Assembly: GCA_034932745.1 (NCBI GenBank)
Contig: JAYFOJ010000001.1
Location: 1-64,000 of the forward strand
Length of the DNA: 64,000 bases
Reading direction: 5' to 3'
DNA from: JBAYST01 sp034932745
Lineage (GTDB): Bacteria > Bacillota_I > Bacilli_A > RFN20 > CAG-826
How positions within the stretch are numbered: the stretch's first letter is position 1; every line of letters starts with the position of its first letter. Positions 8,742-17,325 of the stretch are shown here, piece after piece. The notes under the pieces were generated by a model, which was not told the DNA's origin, made no database searches, and saw only the letters and a list, made by a program, of their open reading frames with translations. The position numbers and the translations under genes are program-made.

Positions 8742-10890
8742 TCTTTTTCCTCATGAGTAGTACCGCGTATATCACTAACGCTATTGATAAGCCAGTATCC
8801 GCTAGTACAGCAATCCACATCATGTCGAAATTAATATGAGCAATCGCTAATCCTAAAGTAATTGCCATAATCGAAATCTTGACAAATAGCGCCACCGCAA
8901 TGCAGACAATGGCTCTTAATCTCGTCGCTTTAGCGATTTTTATTGCTTGAACAATTTTATAAGGATCATCGTTTGTTAGAACGATATTTGCATTTTCGAT
9001 TGCCGCGTCACTACCTAGCGCTCCCATTGCCACTCCAACGTCGGCAAGAATAATACTTGGAGCGTCATTAACGCCGTCGCCCATAAAGACGACCGCTTTA
9101 TTACCTTTACTAGTAATCTCATCTGTTAAATATCTGATTTTTTGTTCTGGAAGGAGATTGCTAAAATATCTCTTAATTCCTAACATATTCGCAACACGAG
9201 TCGCGCTTTTTTCATTTCCTCCAGTCAACATTAAAGTGTCGATTTTATTCTTCGCTAATGCCTCTATTGTTTTCTTAGAAGAATCTTTAATAGTGTCGTC
9301 TAGTAAAATGTAACCAGCGAAGTTGTCATCGATGGATAAATACAATGTCATACCGTCTTTTTCGTTTTGAACATGGTCTTCAATTAAACGAGAATTACCA
9401 AACAACACTTTGTGACCTTTATATTCAAAGCTAACCCCAAAACCGAGTTTTTCTTCGTAATTAGTAATTTGTCCATCTAGTTTTACACCATCGAGATATT
9501 TCACTATTGCCTTAGCGATTGGGTGATTAGAGTAAGATTCCGCAGCATATACATATTCTTTAAATTCGTCTAGCGTAATCTCGACTGGACAAATCTTTGA
9601 AACTGAAAACTCACCAGTAGTCAATGTTCCGGTTTTATCGGTAACAAAAGTACCAACTTCATTTAAACGATCTAAGTAGTTAGCGCCTTTAACAATAATG
9701 CCGTGTTTAGACGCTAATCCGATTCCGGTAAAAAATGAAAGTGGAACAGAAATCACGATAGCGCACGGACACGAAATAACGAGAAATGTCAATGCAGCAT
9801 AGATATATTGATACCAAACACTAGCATCCCAAGATTTAATAATAAGAGATGTTAATAAAGGTGGGAACAAAGCGATAAAAACTGCGATTCCAACCACCAC
9901 CGGGGTATAAATCCGAGCAAACTTTGTAATAAAGTTTTCGGCTTTGGATTTTTTCTCGCTACTTTCCACGACCATGTCGAGTATTTTCGCTGTCGTCGAA
10001 TCATTGAATTCTTTAGTAACTTTCAATTTAATCGAACCAGATTTTAAAAGCGACCCACTCCAAACCCGAGTTTTCTCTTGAGCCTCGATAGGTAAGAATT
10101 CTCCAGTGATGCTCGAAGTGTCTAAAGTTCCATTGCCAGCGATTACTTCTCCATCGACCGGTACAATGTCTCCAACTTTAATAAGAATAATGTCTCCAAC
10201 TTTTAAGTCTTGAGCCTGAATCGTTTCTAAGCGATTATCTTCTTTTATTAACGAGGCGGTTTTTGGTCTCATATCGATAGCGTCAATAATTAAATTATGA
10301 GAACGGTTTAATGATATGTGTTCGAAAATATCTCCGATATGCGCTAGTAAAACAACGAGGACACCTTCCATATATGATCCGATTGCAAATGCTCCAACTG
10401 AAGCAATAGCCATTAAAGTAGTTTCATTAAATATTGTTTTGATATGAGCAAAATTTTTGACCACAGAAATTAGATAATCATAAGCGATTACTAGATAGGC
10501 CAAGATATAAAGAACGAGCATCATCCACCACTGTAAAGAAAATGTTGAGATGACGACTAATTTCTCGACTAAAACAGCGAAGACTAAAAGGAAGGTGGAG
10601 AAGAAAACTCTAATCAAGAGCTCAGATATTTTTTTATCAAAAACTTTTACGCGATAATTCTGTTTACCAACTTTTTTGGATATTTTCAATTCATCGCTTT
10701 CAACTTCCTTAATCTTGTTTTTAAGTTCATCGATTGAATACTCTTTATCTTTGTAATCAAGAGTCATCGTTCTACCCGCAAAATTAATAGAGGCTTTTTC
10801 GATATTTTTATCTTTATTCAAGTGCTCTTCTACCTTGATAGCACAGTTTGGACAGTCGAATCCTTCGACGTTATATGTTGTTTTTTTCAT
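8734..10890 (-). CDS. cadA: Zinc/cadmium-exporting P1B-type ATPase
   Basis: 718 aa. An N-terminal heavy-metal-associated domain carries CPNC (Cys13, Cys16). The actuator-domain TGE is at about 262-264. The membrane metal site is SCPCAIVISVPL (Cys374-Pro-Cys376), the phosphorylated Asp418 lies in DKTGTLTTG, and GDGVNDAP follows. The C-P-C with downstream SVPL context is characteristic of the Zn2+/Cd2+/Pb2+ export subgroup (CadA/ZntA) rather than copper ATPases. It pumps metal out of the cytoplasm. It is co-transcribed after an ArsR/SmtB repressor (8 bp gap), which supports metal-inducible expression. Substrate choice among Zn, Cd and Pb is inferred. Confidence 0.93.
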   Translation of the reverse strand: MKKTTYNVEGFDCPNCAIKVEEHLNKDKNIEKASINFAGRTMTLDYKDKEYSIDELKNKIKEVESDELKISKKVGKQNYRVKVFDKKISELLIRVFFSTFLLVFAVLVEKLVVISTFSLQWWMMLVLYILAYLVIAYDYLISVVKNFAHIKTIFNETTLMAIASVGAFAIGSYMEGVLVVLLAHIGDIFEHISLNRSHNLIIDAIDMRPKTASLIKEDNRLETIQAQDLKVGDIILIKVGDIVPVDGEVIAGNGTLDTSSITGEFLPIEAQEKTRVWSGSLLKSGSIKLKVTKEFNDSTTAKILDMVVESSEKKSKAENFITKFARIYTPVVVGIAVFIALFPPLLTSLIIKSWDASVWYQYIYAALTFLVISCPCAIVISVPLSFFTGIGLASKHGIIVKGANYLDRLNEVGTFVTDKTGTLTTGEFSVSKICPVEITLDEFKEYVYAAESYSNHPIAKAIVKYLDGVKLDGQITNYEEKLGFGVSFEYKGHKVLFGNSRLIEDHVQNEKDGMTLYLSIDDNFAGYILLDDTIKDSSKKTIEALAKNKIDTLMLTGGNEKSATRVANMLGIKRYFSNLLPEQKIRYLTDEITSKGNKAVVFMGDGVNDAPSIILADVGVAMGALGSDAAIENANIVLTNDDPYKIVQAIKIAKATRLRAIVCIAVALFVKISIMAITLGLAIAHINFDMMWIAVLADTGLSIALVIYAVLLMRKKIK

Positions 10891-10898
10891 AATATGCC

Positions 10899-11210
10899 TT
10901 ATTCCTTTTCTTCTATTACGTGATCGTATGCGACTCTAATTAGTTCATGAATATGTTCGTCATCGAGACTATAAAAAACACGATTTCCATCTTTTCTAAA
11001 AGAAACTAGTTTGGCTTTTTTTAAAACTTGCAACTGGTGTGACACAAGAGATTGTGACGCTCCACTATCCTCTTCTAAGTCACTAACACATTTTTCTCCA
11101 TCTAATAACGAGACGAGAATCTTTAGTCTAGTTTCATCAGCAGCAACGAAGAGAATTTGACTCATTTCAGTTATGACTTCATCATTGATATTTCGTTTTT
11201 GCATCTCCAT
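10899..11210 (-). CDS. ArsR/SmtB-family metal-sensing repressor
   Basis: 103 aa winged-helix protein. The recognition helix is at about SGASQSLVSHQLQVLKKA. The C-terminal helix holds D-x-H-x10-H-x2-E, which matches the spacing of the alpha-5 zinc-sensing site of SmtB-type regulators. The N-terminal CxC metal site of CadC/ArsR types is absent (KCVSDL), so a zinc/cobalt alpha-5 sensor is most likely. It probably represses its own operon with the downstream P1B ATPase by binding the 20-bp palindrome placed between the -35 and -10. The Shine-Dalgarno AGGAG lies upstream of two nearby ATGs; the one at 11210 reads MEMQKRN. Confidence 0.9.
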   Translation of the reverse strand: MEMQKRNINDEVITEMSQILFVAADETRLKILVSLLDGEKCVSDLEEDSGASQSLVSHQLQVLKKAKLVSFRKDGNRVFYSLDDEHIHELIRVAYDHVIEEKE

Positions 11211-11243
11211 AGTTCATGAACTCCTTTTCATATTTGCGGATTA

Positions 11244-11272
11244 AGTATATGAATTGATTTTCATATTGTCAA
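11244..11272 (-). promoter_or_regulatory. Promoter with ArsR/SmtB operator for the metal-efflux operon
   Basis: Minus strand: perfect -35 TTGACA (11267-11272), exactly 17 bp, then -10 TATACT (11244-11249). The spacer is filled by a palindrome, 11247-11266: ATATGAA-N6-TTCATAT. This half-site matches the ATATGAA / TTCATAT arms known for SmtB/CzrA-class operators, so bound repressor would cover the promoter. Confidence 0.85.
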
Positions 11273-11342
11273 TGCTTTTTTGCTTGTTTTTTAACTATTC
11301 TTGCATATATACTTAAATCACTTTAAAAAGGGAGGGTTATGT

Positions 11343-12743
11343 ATGATATCAAAAAAATTAGCTCTTGAGATTATAAATCTCGGGCTATCAACGGGTGCCG
11401 ATTACGCTGAGATATTTTATGAAGATACAACTTCTTATTCTTTAACGATTGATAATGGCAAAGTAGAGACTTCTACTAATACCAGTAACAATGGCGTCGG
11501 AATTAGAATTCTCAAAGATCTTCAAAGCGTCTATGGCTATACGTGTGATTTAACAAAGAAAGGCTTAACGACTTTAGTAGAAACTCTATCGAAGTGTTTT
11601 GAAGGGAAAAGAATTCTTACCATCGAAGAACTAAAGGTAAAGAGATTTAAGACCATTAGTCCAATCGGTGTCGACTACGATTCAATTTCTAAAGCTCAGA
11701 AAGTTGCTTTAATAAAAGAAGGATTGAGAGAAATCGAAGGATTTGACCCTCGAATTGTAAGAACCACCGGTGTGTTCGCAGATGTCCACCGCAACACCGT
11801 GATTTTCAATTCACGTGGAGACATTATTAAGTCTAATAACCAATTCGGTCGTGCGATGTTTGTTATCACTGCCGCAGATAAAAATGGAATTGAAACGACT
11901 TTTGAAGGTCCAGGTGCCCAAAAGGATATTTCATTCTTTAAGACCGGTGCAATCGATTTAAAGAAAATTGCTAGAGGTGCTGCTGAGGCATGTATCAGAA
12001 TGTTAGAAGCTAAAGAATGCCCAAGTGGCATTATGCCAGTCGTCATCGCAGGCGGAGAAGGTGGAGTTTTATTCCACGAAGCTTGCGGACACGCATTAGA
12101 AGCTTCAAGTGTTAGCAAAAACCTTTCTTGCTTTGCTAATAAACTTGGACAACAAATCGCTTCTCCAATCGTTACAGCAGTCGATGATTCCACCATTCCA
12201 AACGAATGGGGTTCAATCGATTTTGACGACGAGGGAATTAGAGGCGAGAAAAGAGTCTTAATTGAAAAAGGTATTCTAAAAGAATATATGGTCGATAGTT
12301 TCAACGGACGTAGAATGAACGCTAAACCAAATGGCGCTTGTAGACGTCAAAGTTTCCGTTACGAGCCAACTTCTAGAATGAGTAATACATATATCGCTAA
12401 AGGTAAGAGCAAGCCAGAAGAAATCATCGCTAATACCAAACTCGGTTTATACGCTAAATCGTTCTCTGGTGGTAGTGTTGATCCAACGACAGGAGAATTT
12501 AACTTCGCCTGTTCAGAAGCGTACATTATTCGCGATGGTAAAATCGCAGAACCTGTTAAGGGTGCAGTCCTAATTGGTAAAGGCGAAGAAATTCTTCCAA
12601 AGATCGATATGATCGCCGATGATTTATCGCTAAGCCAAGGTATGTGTGGCGCTGCTAGTGGTAGCATCCGTACCAATATCGGACAGCCAACGCTAAGAAT
12701 TAGTTCCATCACGGTCGGAGGAAGAGGAGGAGAATTGAAATAA
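11343..12743 (+). CDS. tldD: TldD metalloprotease subunit
   Basis: 466 aa. Forms a heterodimeric zinc protease with TldE/PmbA; in E. coli the pair degrades unfolded peptides, matures microcin B17 and takes part in CcdA turnover. The zinc motif HEACGH (HExxxH) is at 245-250. The C-terminal block contains the conserved GMCGAASG and GGRGG. I start at 11343, where GGAGGG is well spaced; an upstream in-frame ATG at 11301 would place the Shine-Dalgarno inside the coding sequence. One base separates it from pmbA. It is divergent from the metal-efflux operon. A native peptide substrate is not apparent nearby: no RiPP precursor was seen. Confidence 0.93.
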   Translation: MISKKLALEIINLGLSTGADYAEIFYEDTTSYSLTIDNGKVETSTNTSNNGVGIRILKDLQSVYGYTCDLTKKGLTTLVETLSKCFEGKRILTIEELKVKRFKTISPIGVDYDSISKAQKVALIKEGLREIEGFDPRIVRTTGVFADVHRNTVIFNSRGDIIKSNNQFGRAMFVITAADKNGIETTFEGPGAQKDISFFKTGAIDLKKIARGAAEACIRMLEAKECPSGIMPVVIAGGEGGVLFHEACGHALEASSVSKNLSCFANKLGQQIASPIVTAVDDSTIPNEWGSIDFDDEGIRGEKRVLIEKGILKEYMVDSFNGRRMNAKPNGACRRQSFRYEPTSRMSNTYIAKGKSKPEEIIANTKLGLYAKSFSGGSVDPTTGEFNFACSEAYIIRDGKIAEPVKGAVLIGKGEEILPKIDMIADDLSLSQGMCGAASGSIRTNIGQPTLRISSITVGGRGGELK

Positions 12744-12744
12744 T

Positions 12745-14070
12745 ATGAATAACTACGATAGATTTTTCGCTCTTGCGAAAGAAAAAGGTATCACTGAAGC
12801 TGAATTATATATTAACAAATCTACTTCTTTAGAAATCGGTGTTTTCCACAAGGAAGTCGAATCGATGAAGGCCGATACCGACATCAGTGTCATTGCTCGT
12901 GGTGTCTTTAATGGCAAATTCGGACAAGCCACCGCTTGTGCTTTTGTTAAAGAAAAGATCCCATATCTCGTGGATTCGATTATCGAAAACGCTAAGGTAA
13001 TCGAAAAAGAAGAAATCGCATCATTATTTAAAGGAAGCGAAAAGTACCACAAGGTTAATACATTCAATCCAAATTTAGCAAAGATTCCAACCGATAAAAA
13101 GAAGGCCGATTTGTTCGAATTAGAAAAACAAATATTAGCCGCGGATAAAAGAATCACTGAAGCTGCTGATTTAAGTTATCAAGAAAGCGAAAGCGAACTT
13201 ATTATGCTTAATTCACATGGCTTGAGACTCAAACAAAAGAATAATTCGTTTGCGTTTGTCGGCGTCGCTGTCGCAAAAAATGGCGATGAAGTAAAAACTA
13301 ATTTTGATATCCTAGTCGACAACGATTATAGCAAAGTAAATATTCCTGAATTCGCTAAGAAAATCGTTACTGGCGCCACTGACAAATTAGGCGGCACTCC
13401 ATGTGATTCGAAAAAAATGAAAGTAGTTCTATCTCCAGATGTCGTCGCATCTTTGACGAGAATCTATATCGAATCAGCAGATGCTGAAAGTGTTCAAAAA
13501 CACTCTTCTTTATTTGAAGGGAAACTTAACGCACGTGTCGCATCAAACAAAGTGACCATCGTCGAGAAACCATTAGCAAAGACTATCTACGCTAGGTGGT
13601 TTGATGATGAAGGTGTTGCTACCTACAATAAAGACATCATTAAAAAGGGAATTCTTTCGACCTATCTATACAACTTAGAAACCGCTAAAAAAGATGGCGT
13701 TACCACTACTGGTAACGGCTACAAGGCAGGTGGAAAAATTGGATCTGGATTCGTCACACTATTTATTAAACCAGGTAAGAAAAGCCAAGACGAATTATTC
13801 GAGGCAGTCAACGAAGGCATTTATATCACCGAATTAGAGGGGATGAATGCTGGCATAAATTCTGTAAGTGGTAACTTTTCCTTAAAAGCCGAGGGCTTTA
13901 TGATACATAATGGAAAGAAGGCTGAACCAGTTGCCTTAATCACCGTTAGCGGTAACCTCTTAGAATTATTCCAAGATGTTTCTTTAGTTGGCGGAGACGC
14001 AAAGATGCAAGCTGGAGGCGTATTCGCCCCATCGCTCGTCATTAAAAAATTAGCAATCGCCGGCAAATAA
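12745..14070 (+). CDS. pmbA: TldE/PmbA metalloprotease subunit
   Basis: 441 aa. Homologous in fold to TldD but without the HExxxH zinc motif, as expected for the PmbA partner that helps form the active TldD/E complex. Conserved stretches include YARWFDDEGVATYNK and, at the C terminus, LLELFQDVSLVGGDAK. The start ATG follows the tldD stop by one base with GGAGGAG inside the 3' end of tldD, so the two are probably translated in a fixed ratio. Confidence 0.92.
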   Translation: MNNYDRFFALAKEKGITEAELYINKSTSLEIGVFHKEVESMKADTDISVIARGVFNGKFGQATACAFVKEKIPYLVDSIIENAKVIEKEEIASLFKGSEKYHKVNTFNPNLAKIPTDKKKADLFELEKQILAADKRITEAADLSYQESESELIMLNSHGLRLKQKNNSFAFVGVAVAKNGDEVKTNFDILVDNDYSKVNIPEFAKKIVTGATDKLGGTPCDSKKMKVVLSPDVVASLTRIYIESADAESVQKHSSLFEGKLNARVASNKVTIVEKPLAKTIYARWFDDEGVATYNKDIIKKGILSTYLYNLETAKKDGVTTTGNGYKAGGKIGSGFVTLFIKPGKKSQDELFEAVNEGIYITELEGMNAGINSVSGNFSLKAEGFMIHNGKKAEPVALITVSGNLLELFQDVSLVGGDAKMQAGGVFAPSLVIKKLAIAGK

Positions 14071-14097
14071 AAGTAATTCATAGAAAGGATTCAGAAC

Positions 14098-14601
14098 ATG
14101 AAAGTCTGGCTTAAGAAGAATCTCAAATGGTTTGTTCTTGGAGCGTTCGTGCTTCTGAATCTTTTTATTATCGCTGAAGCATGCGTCCCAGGAGTGGAAT
14201 CTGGACAGCAAAGTAGCTGGGTTAGCGAAGCTGCTGCAGATGCAATAAATTTCTTTAAGCCAAATACTATTAATCAGACCAACTGGTCTGTGTTTGACTC
14301 CGCAACAAGAAAACTAGTTGGACATTATTCCTTGTTTTTGTTGGATGGAATCATAGGCTTTGCAACATTCAATTTATTGCTTCTTAAAAAACCTAAATAC
14401 CAAATCTTCATTATCACTATTATTATCGGGGTGTTAATTGCAGTATTAACAGAAACAATTCAGTTAGTGGTTCCAGGAAGAAGTGGCACGCTTTTCGATA
14501 TCGGAATAGACTCGCTTGGCTATTTAACTTCGACATTGGTGCTATTTACTATTGATAGTCTGGTACATATTTCTAAAACTAAAAAAGCATCTCTTAGTTG
14601 A
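14098..14601 (+). CDS. VanZ-like membrane protein
   Basis: 167 aa with about four predicted membrane spans (first at about 11-29). The VanZ-family signature appears as ETIQLVVPGRSGTLFDIGID (about residues 121-140), matching the E..Q...R.....D...N/D pattern. VanZ in enterococci gives low-level teicoplanin resistance, but most family members are uncharacterised, so no resistance role is claimed. AGAAAGGA precedes the ATG, 27 bp after pmbA, so it probably ends the tldD operon. Its stop codon lies within the loop of the terminator hairpin. Confidence 0.82.
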   Translation: MKVWLKKNLKWFVLGAFVLLNLFIIAEACVPGVESGQQSSWVSEAAADAINFFKPNTINQTNWSVFDSATRKLVGHYSLFLLDGIIGFATFNLLLLKKPKYQIFIITIIIGVLIAVLTETIQLVVPGRSGTLFDIGIDSLGYLTSTLVLFTIDSLVHISKTKKASLS

Positions 14602-14616
14602 GGTGCTTTTATTTTT
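14584..14616. terminator. Bidirectional terminator between vanZ-like and degV genes
   Basis: AAAGCATCTC - TTAGTT - GAGGTGCTTT forms a 10-bp stem followed by T-rich sequence on the plus strand. The complementary A run gives a T tract on the minus strand too, so it can serve both convergent genes. Confidence 0.8.
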
Positions 14617-14619
14617 GAT

Positions 14620-15471
14620 TTATTTAGTTTTGATATAAAGAATCCCAGTTGTATTTGGGCCACAATGCGAGGCAATAATACATCCAACTTGAGTTTTTCT
14701 TATATTGGCTTTAGGGGCCATTTTTTTAATCTGTTCTTCGATATATGCTTCGCCGTCTTCATTTTGACATCCAGTAATCATAATATTGTCTAAATCGACA
14801 TGGGGAAGATCATTTTTAAACTCTTCTAACATTTCGTCCCAACCTCTAGATATCAAGCCTCTTGGCTTTTTGTGGACTATTAATTTGCCATCGACAACTT
14901 TGAGAATTGGATGAATCTTTAAGTGCTTACCGATGAAGTAAACCGCTCCATTACATCTACCGCCCCGATATATAAAATCTAGTGTATCGACAACAAACTT
15001 AGCAGATACTAGACCAGTTATCTTGTTTAACTGTTCTTCGATTTCTTTTGCAGATTTTCCCATATCTCTAAGTTTGCATGCTTTTAAAACTAGCGTGCCA
15101 ATTCCACTACTTAAGTTTTTAGAATCGACAAGAAAAATCCGATTTGGCTCGAATTCTCTAGCGGCGATTAAAGCGCTGTTATAAGTGCCTGATAAATCTG
15201 ATCCAATACCGCAATACAAAATATCGTATCCTTTGTCGTAGAACTCTTTAAATCTTTCGACAAACACCATAGGTGAGACTGAAGAAGTTTTCGGAAATAC
15301 ATTGTGTTTTGAAACTGATTCGATGATGTCTTTTTGAGTAATGTCAATCCCGTCTTTGTACACTTTATCGCCGATGGTAATAAGAAGAGGAATAACCTCA
15401 ATCCCTAAGTCTTTAGTTGTTTTAGAACCTAGGTCCACACAACTATCAGTAAAGATAACAACTTTGTTCAT
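14620..15471 (-). CDS. DegV/FakB-family fatty-acid-binding protein
   Basis: 283 aa. The family binds a fatty acid and, as FakB, presents it to the FakA kinase to make acyl-phosphate for phospholipid synthesis. Characteristic blocks are TDSCVDLG at the N terminus, TSSVSP, SGTYNSALIA, and RGGRCNG in the middle. It has no signal peptide, so it is cytosolic. No fakA lies in this window. AGAGGA precedes the ATG. It is divergent from the nuclease gene. The exact acyl preference cannot be seen. Confidence 0.88.
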   Translation of the reverse strand: MNKVVIFTDSCVDLGSKTTKDLGIEVIPLLITIGDKVYKDGIDITQKDIIESVSKHNVFPKTSSVSPMVFVERFKEFYDKGYDILYCGIGSDLSGTYNSALIAAREFEPNRIFLVDSKNLSSGIGTLVLKACKLRDMGKSAKEIEEQLNKITGLVSAKFVVDTLDFIYRGGRCNGAVYFIGKHLKIHPILKVVDGKLIVHKKPRGLISRGWDEMLEEFKNDLPHVDLDNIMITGCQNEDGEAYIEEQIKKMAPKANIRKTQVGCIIASHCGPNTTGILYIKTK

Positions 15472-15532
15472 GATAATCCTCTAACTTTCTTTTCTTGCTA
15501 ATATCATACCCAAATACTGGAAAAATGAACAA

Positions 15533-15561
15533 TTGCAAGATTTAATCTTAGATTATATAAT
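15533..15561 (+). promoter_or_regulatory. Promoter of the two-gene secreted nuclease operon
   Basis: -35 TTGCAA (15533-15538), 17-bp spacer, perfect -10 TATAAT (15556-15561). An inverted repeat ACCTA-AG-TAGGT (15564-15575) follows and includes the Shine-Dalgarno of the first nuclease gene. Confidence 0.65.
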
Positions 15562-15580
15562 CTACCTAAGTAGGTTAACT

Positions 15581-17287
15581 ATGAAGAAAAAAATATTGAC
15601 ACCTTTTACATTTGCAGTACTTATTGCGTTAAGTGCTTCCGCTTGTGCTCCAGTAAGACAAGATTCAAGCGATTCACAAGGGCAAGATAGTTCTTCAAGC
15701 AATAATAGTTCTGAATCGGGTGACTCCGATTCTTCGAGCACTAATAGTTCTTCTTCTGATGATCCAAGACCAATTTATGACGTAAATGCCTACGGCTCAT
15801 ACTACCAAGGTTGTCTATCATGGACCGACGGAGCCGACTTAAAAGCTAAGTTATACGACGCTATTCACGTTGGCTTTACTGGACAAAAATACGATGGAAT
15901 TTGGACCACCAATCAAGCCGGAGATCAAGCATTAGATAATTTGGATATGGTCGACCAAATGTATTCCGATGATAATATTTTGAAAACTAGAACTAAGGGT
16001 AGTGGCGATCAAGGTGGATGGGATAGAGAACATTGCTTCGCTAAAACTCTAATGGTCGGTGCTAATCCAGATACGAGCAAAATTGGACCTCTTACTGATT
16101 TCCATAATTTGTTTGCATCATGGACGACCGCTAACAACTCGAGAAGTAATAAGAACTATGGAAATGTCGATACCCCAACAGGCACTGTCGGAGACAATAA
16201 ATTTACCGAATCAACATTCGAACCAAGCAATACCGCCGATAAAGGAAAAGTGTCCCGTGCAATATTCTACATGGCCACGATGTATGGCGACGCACAATAT
16301 GGACTATATGTGCGAGAGAATACATGTGGTACAGGAGACAAATGTCATGGTAATCTTTCAAATCTATTAGAGTGGAGCACTAATCCAGTTACAAGAGTCG
16401 AATATCAACATAATATTGCAGTGCTAGGTTATCAATTCAACCGCAATCCATATGTTGACTACCCTGGACTTGTCGACTATGTGTTTGGCAGCAAACAAAA
16501 TGAAGCTGGTGAACTCAAATATATTGAACCGACGATTTCAAAGTTAAATTTATCTTCTAATGAATTACATAATTACGCAGTAAAAGACGCCACTTATCAG
16601 TTTACCGCTGGAGTGACCGCTTTTAGTAAAACTGACTCTGTCCACGTAGTCGGAGTAAAAAATAATTTTGAAATAGATACCGCTGCTGTTTCTTATACCG
16701 TTAGCGGAGCTACAGATGGACAAGTTTTTACTACTGCCGGAACACAAGTCATTACCGTTAATGCTCCAGGACAAACTATTACTTATCCTGTGACTATTAT
16801 CGAAGATCCTGTTAGCCAAATGTCTTGGAAACACAAGTTTACTTCAAGTGATTTTTCAAAAGACACTACATTAATCGGTAAAGTCAATAATACTACCCTC
16901 GATGGACAAACTTGGACCGAACAACGAGGCAATAGTGCCGCTAATACAGTAACAAACAGTGCATCTAAAGGACTCCAATTAGGTTCTTCGACAAAAAGTA
17001 TCGTTTCTTTAAAGCTTTCTAGTCCGTCACCATTCACAAATAGTGGTCTAACTTCGATTAAGAAGATTGCTTTTGAAGGCTCCACTGCAGCCGGTACCAA
17101 TGCAACACTAGTAGTTAAAGTAGACGGGGTCCAAGTTGGTACTTCACAAACCATCACCGAAAATACATCGAGTTTTAATACATATATGATTGAATTATCC
17201 GAAGGATTATCTGGTCAAATTACTATTGAAGTCACAGGCCTTTCAAAGGCACTTTGGATTTATCGTATAGGCGTCACAGTAGAATAG
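15581..17287 (+). CDS. Endonuclease I-family nuclease, surface lipoprotein
   Basis: 568 aa. The lipobox is SASAC (Cys22), followed by a Ser/Asp-rich linker (about 27-58). An endonuclease I (EndA/NucM, His-Me finger) domain follows, with the catalytic block WDREH (His151), then FHNLFASW, NNSRSNKNYG, RAIFYMATMYG and a LLEW...YQFNRNPYVDYP block. The last ~220 residues are beta-rich, probably an Ig-like or carbohydrate-binding module, not identified. I start at MKKK (15581); 16 upstream in-frame codons include the promoter -10. It should cleave extracellular DNA and/or RNA on the cell surface. It pairs with a second nuclease 38 bp downstream. Confidence 0.87.
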   Translation: MKKKILTPFTFAVLIALSASACAPVRQDSSDSQGQDSSSSNNSSESGDSDSSSTNSSSSDDPRPIYDVNAYGSYYQGCLSWTDGADLKAKLYDAIHVGFTGQKYDGIWTTNQAGDQALDNLDMVDQMYSDDNILKTRTKGSGDQGGWDREHCFAKTLMVGANPDTSKIGPLTDFHNLFASWTTANNSRSNKNYGNVDTPTGTVGDNKFTESTFEPSNTADKGKVSRAIFYMATMYGDAQYGLYVRENTCGTGDKCHGNLSNLLEWSTNPVTRVEYQHNIAVLGYQFNRNPYVDYPGLVDYVFGSKQNEAGELKYIEPTISKLNLSSNELHNYAVKDATYQFTAGVTAFSKTDSVHVVGVKNNFEIDTAAVSYTVSGATDGQVFTTAGTQVITVNAPGQTITYPVTIIEDPVSQMSWKHKFTSSDFSKDTTLIGKVNNTTLDGQTWTEQRGNSAANTVTNSASKGLQLGSSTKSIVSLKLSSPSPFTNSGLTSIKKIAFEGSTAAGTNATLVVKVDGVQVGTSQTITENTSSFNTYMIELSEGLSGQITIEVTGLSKALWIYRIGVTVE

Positions 17288-17325
17288 TATTTACGAAAAT
17301 TCGTAAAATTAAAGTAGGTATACTT

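Noticed and set aside
11696..12304. 202-codon open frame opposite tldD
   Set aside because: It lies wholly antisense to a well-conserved gene, has no Shine-Dalgarno and no recognisable domain; typical shadow of a coding strand.
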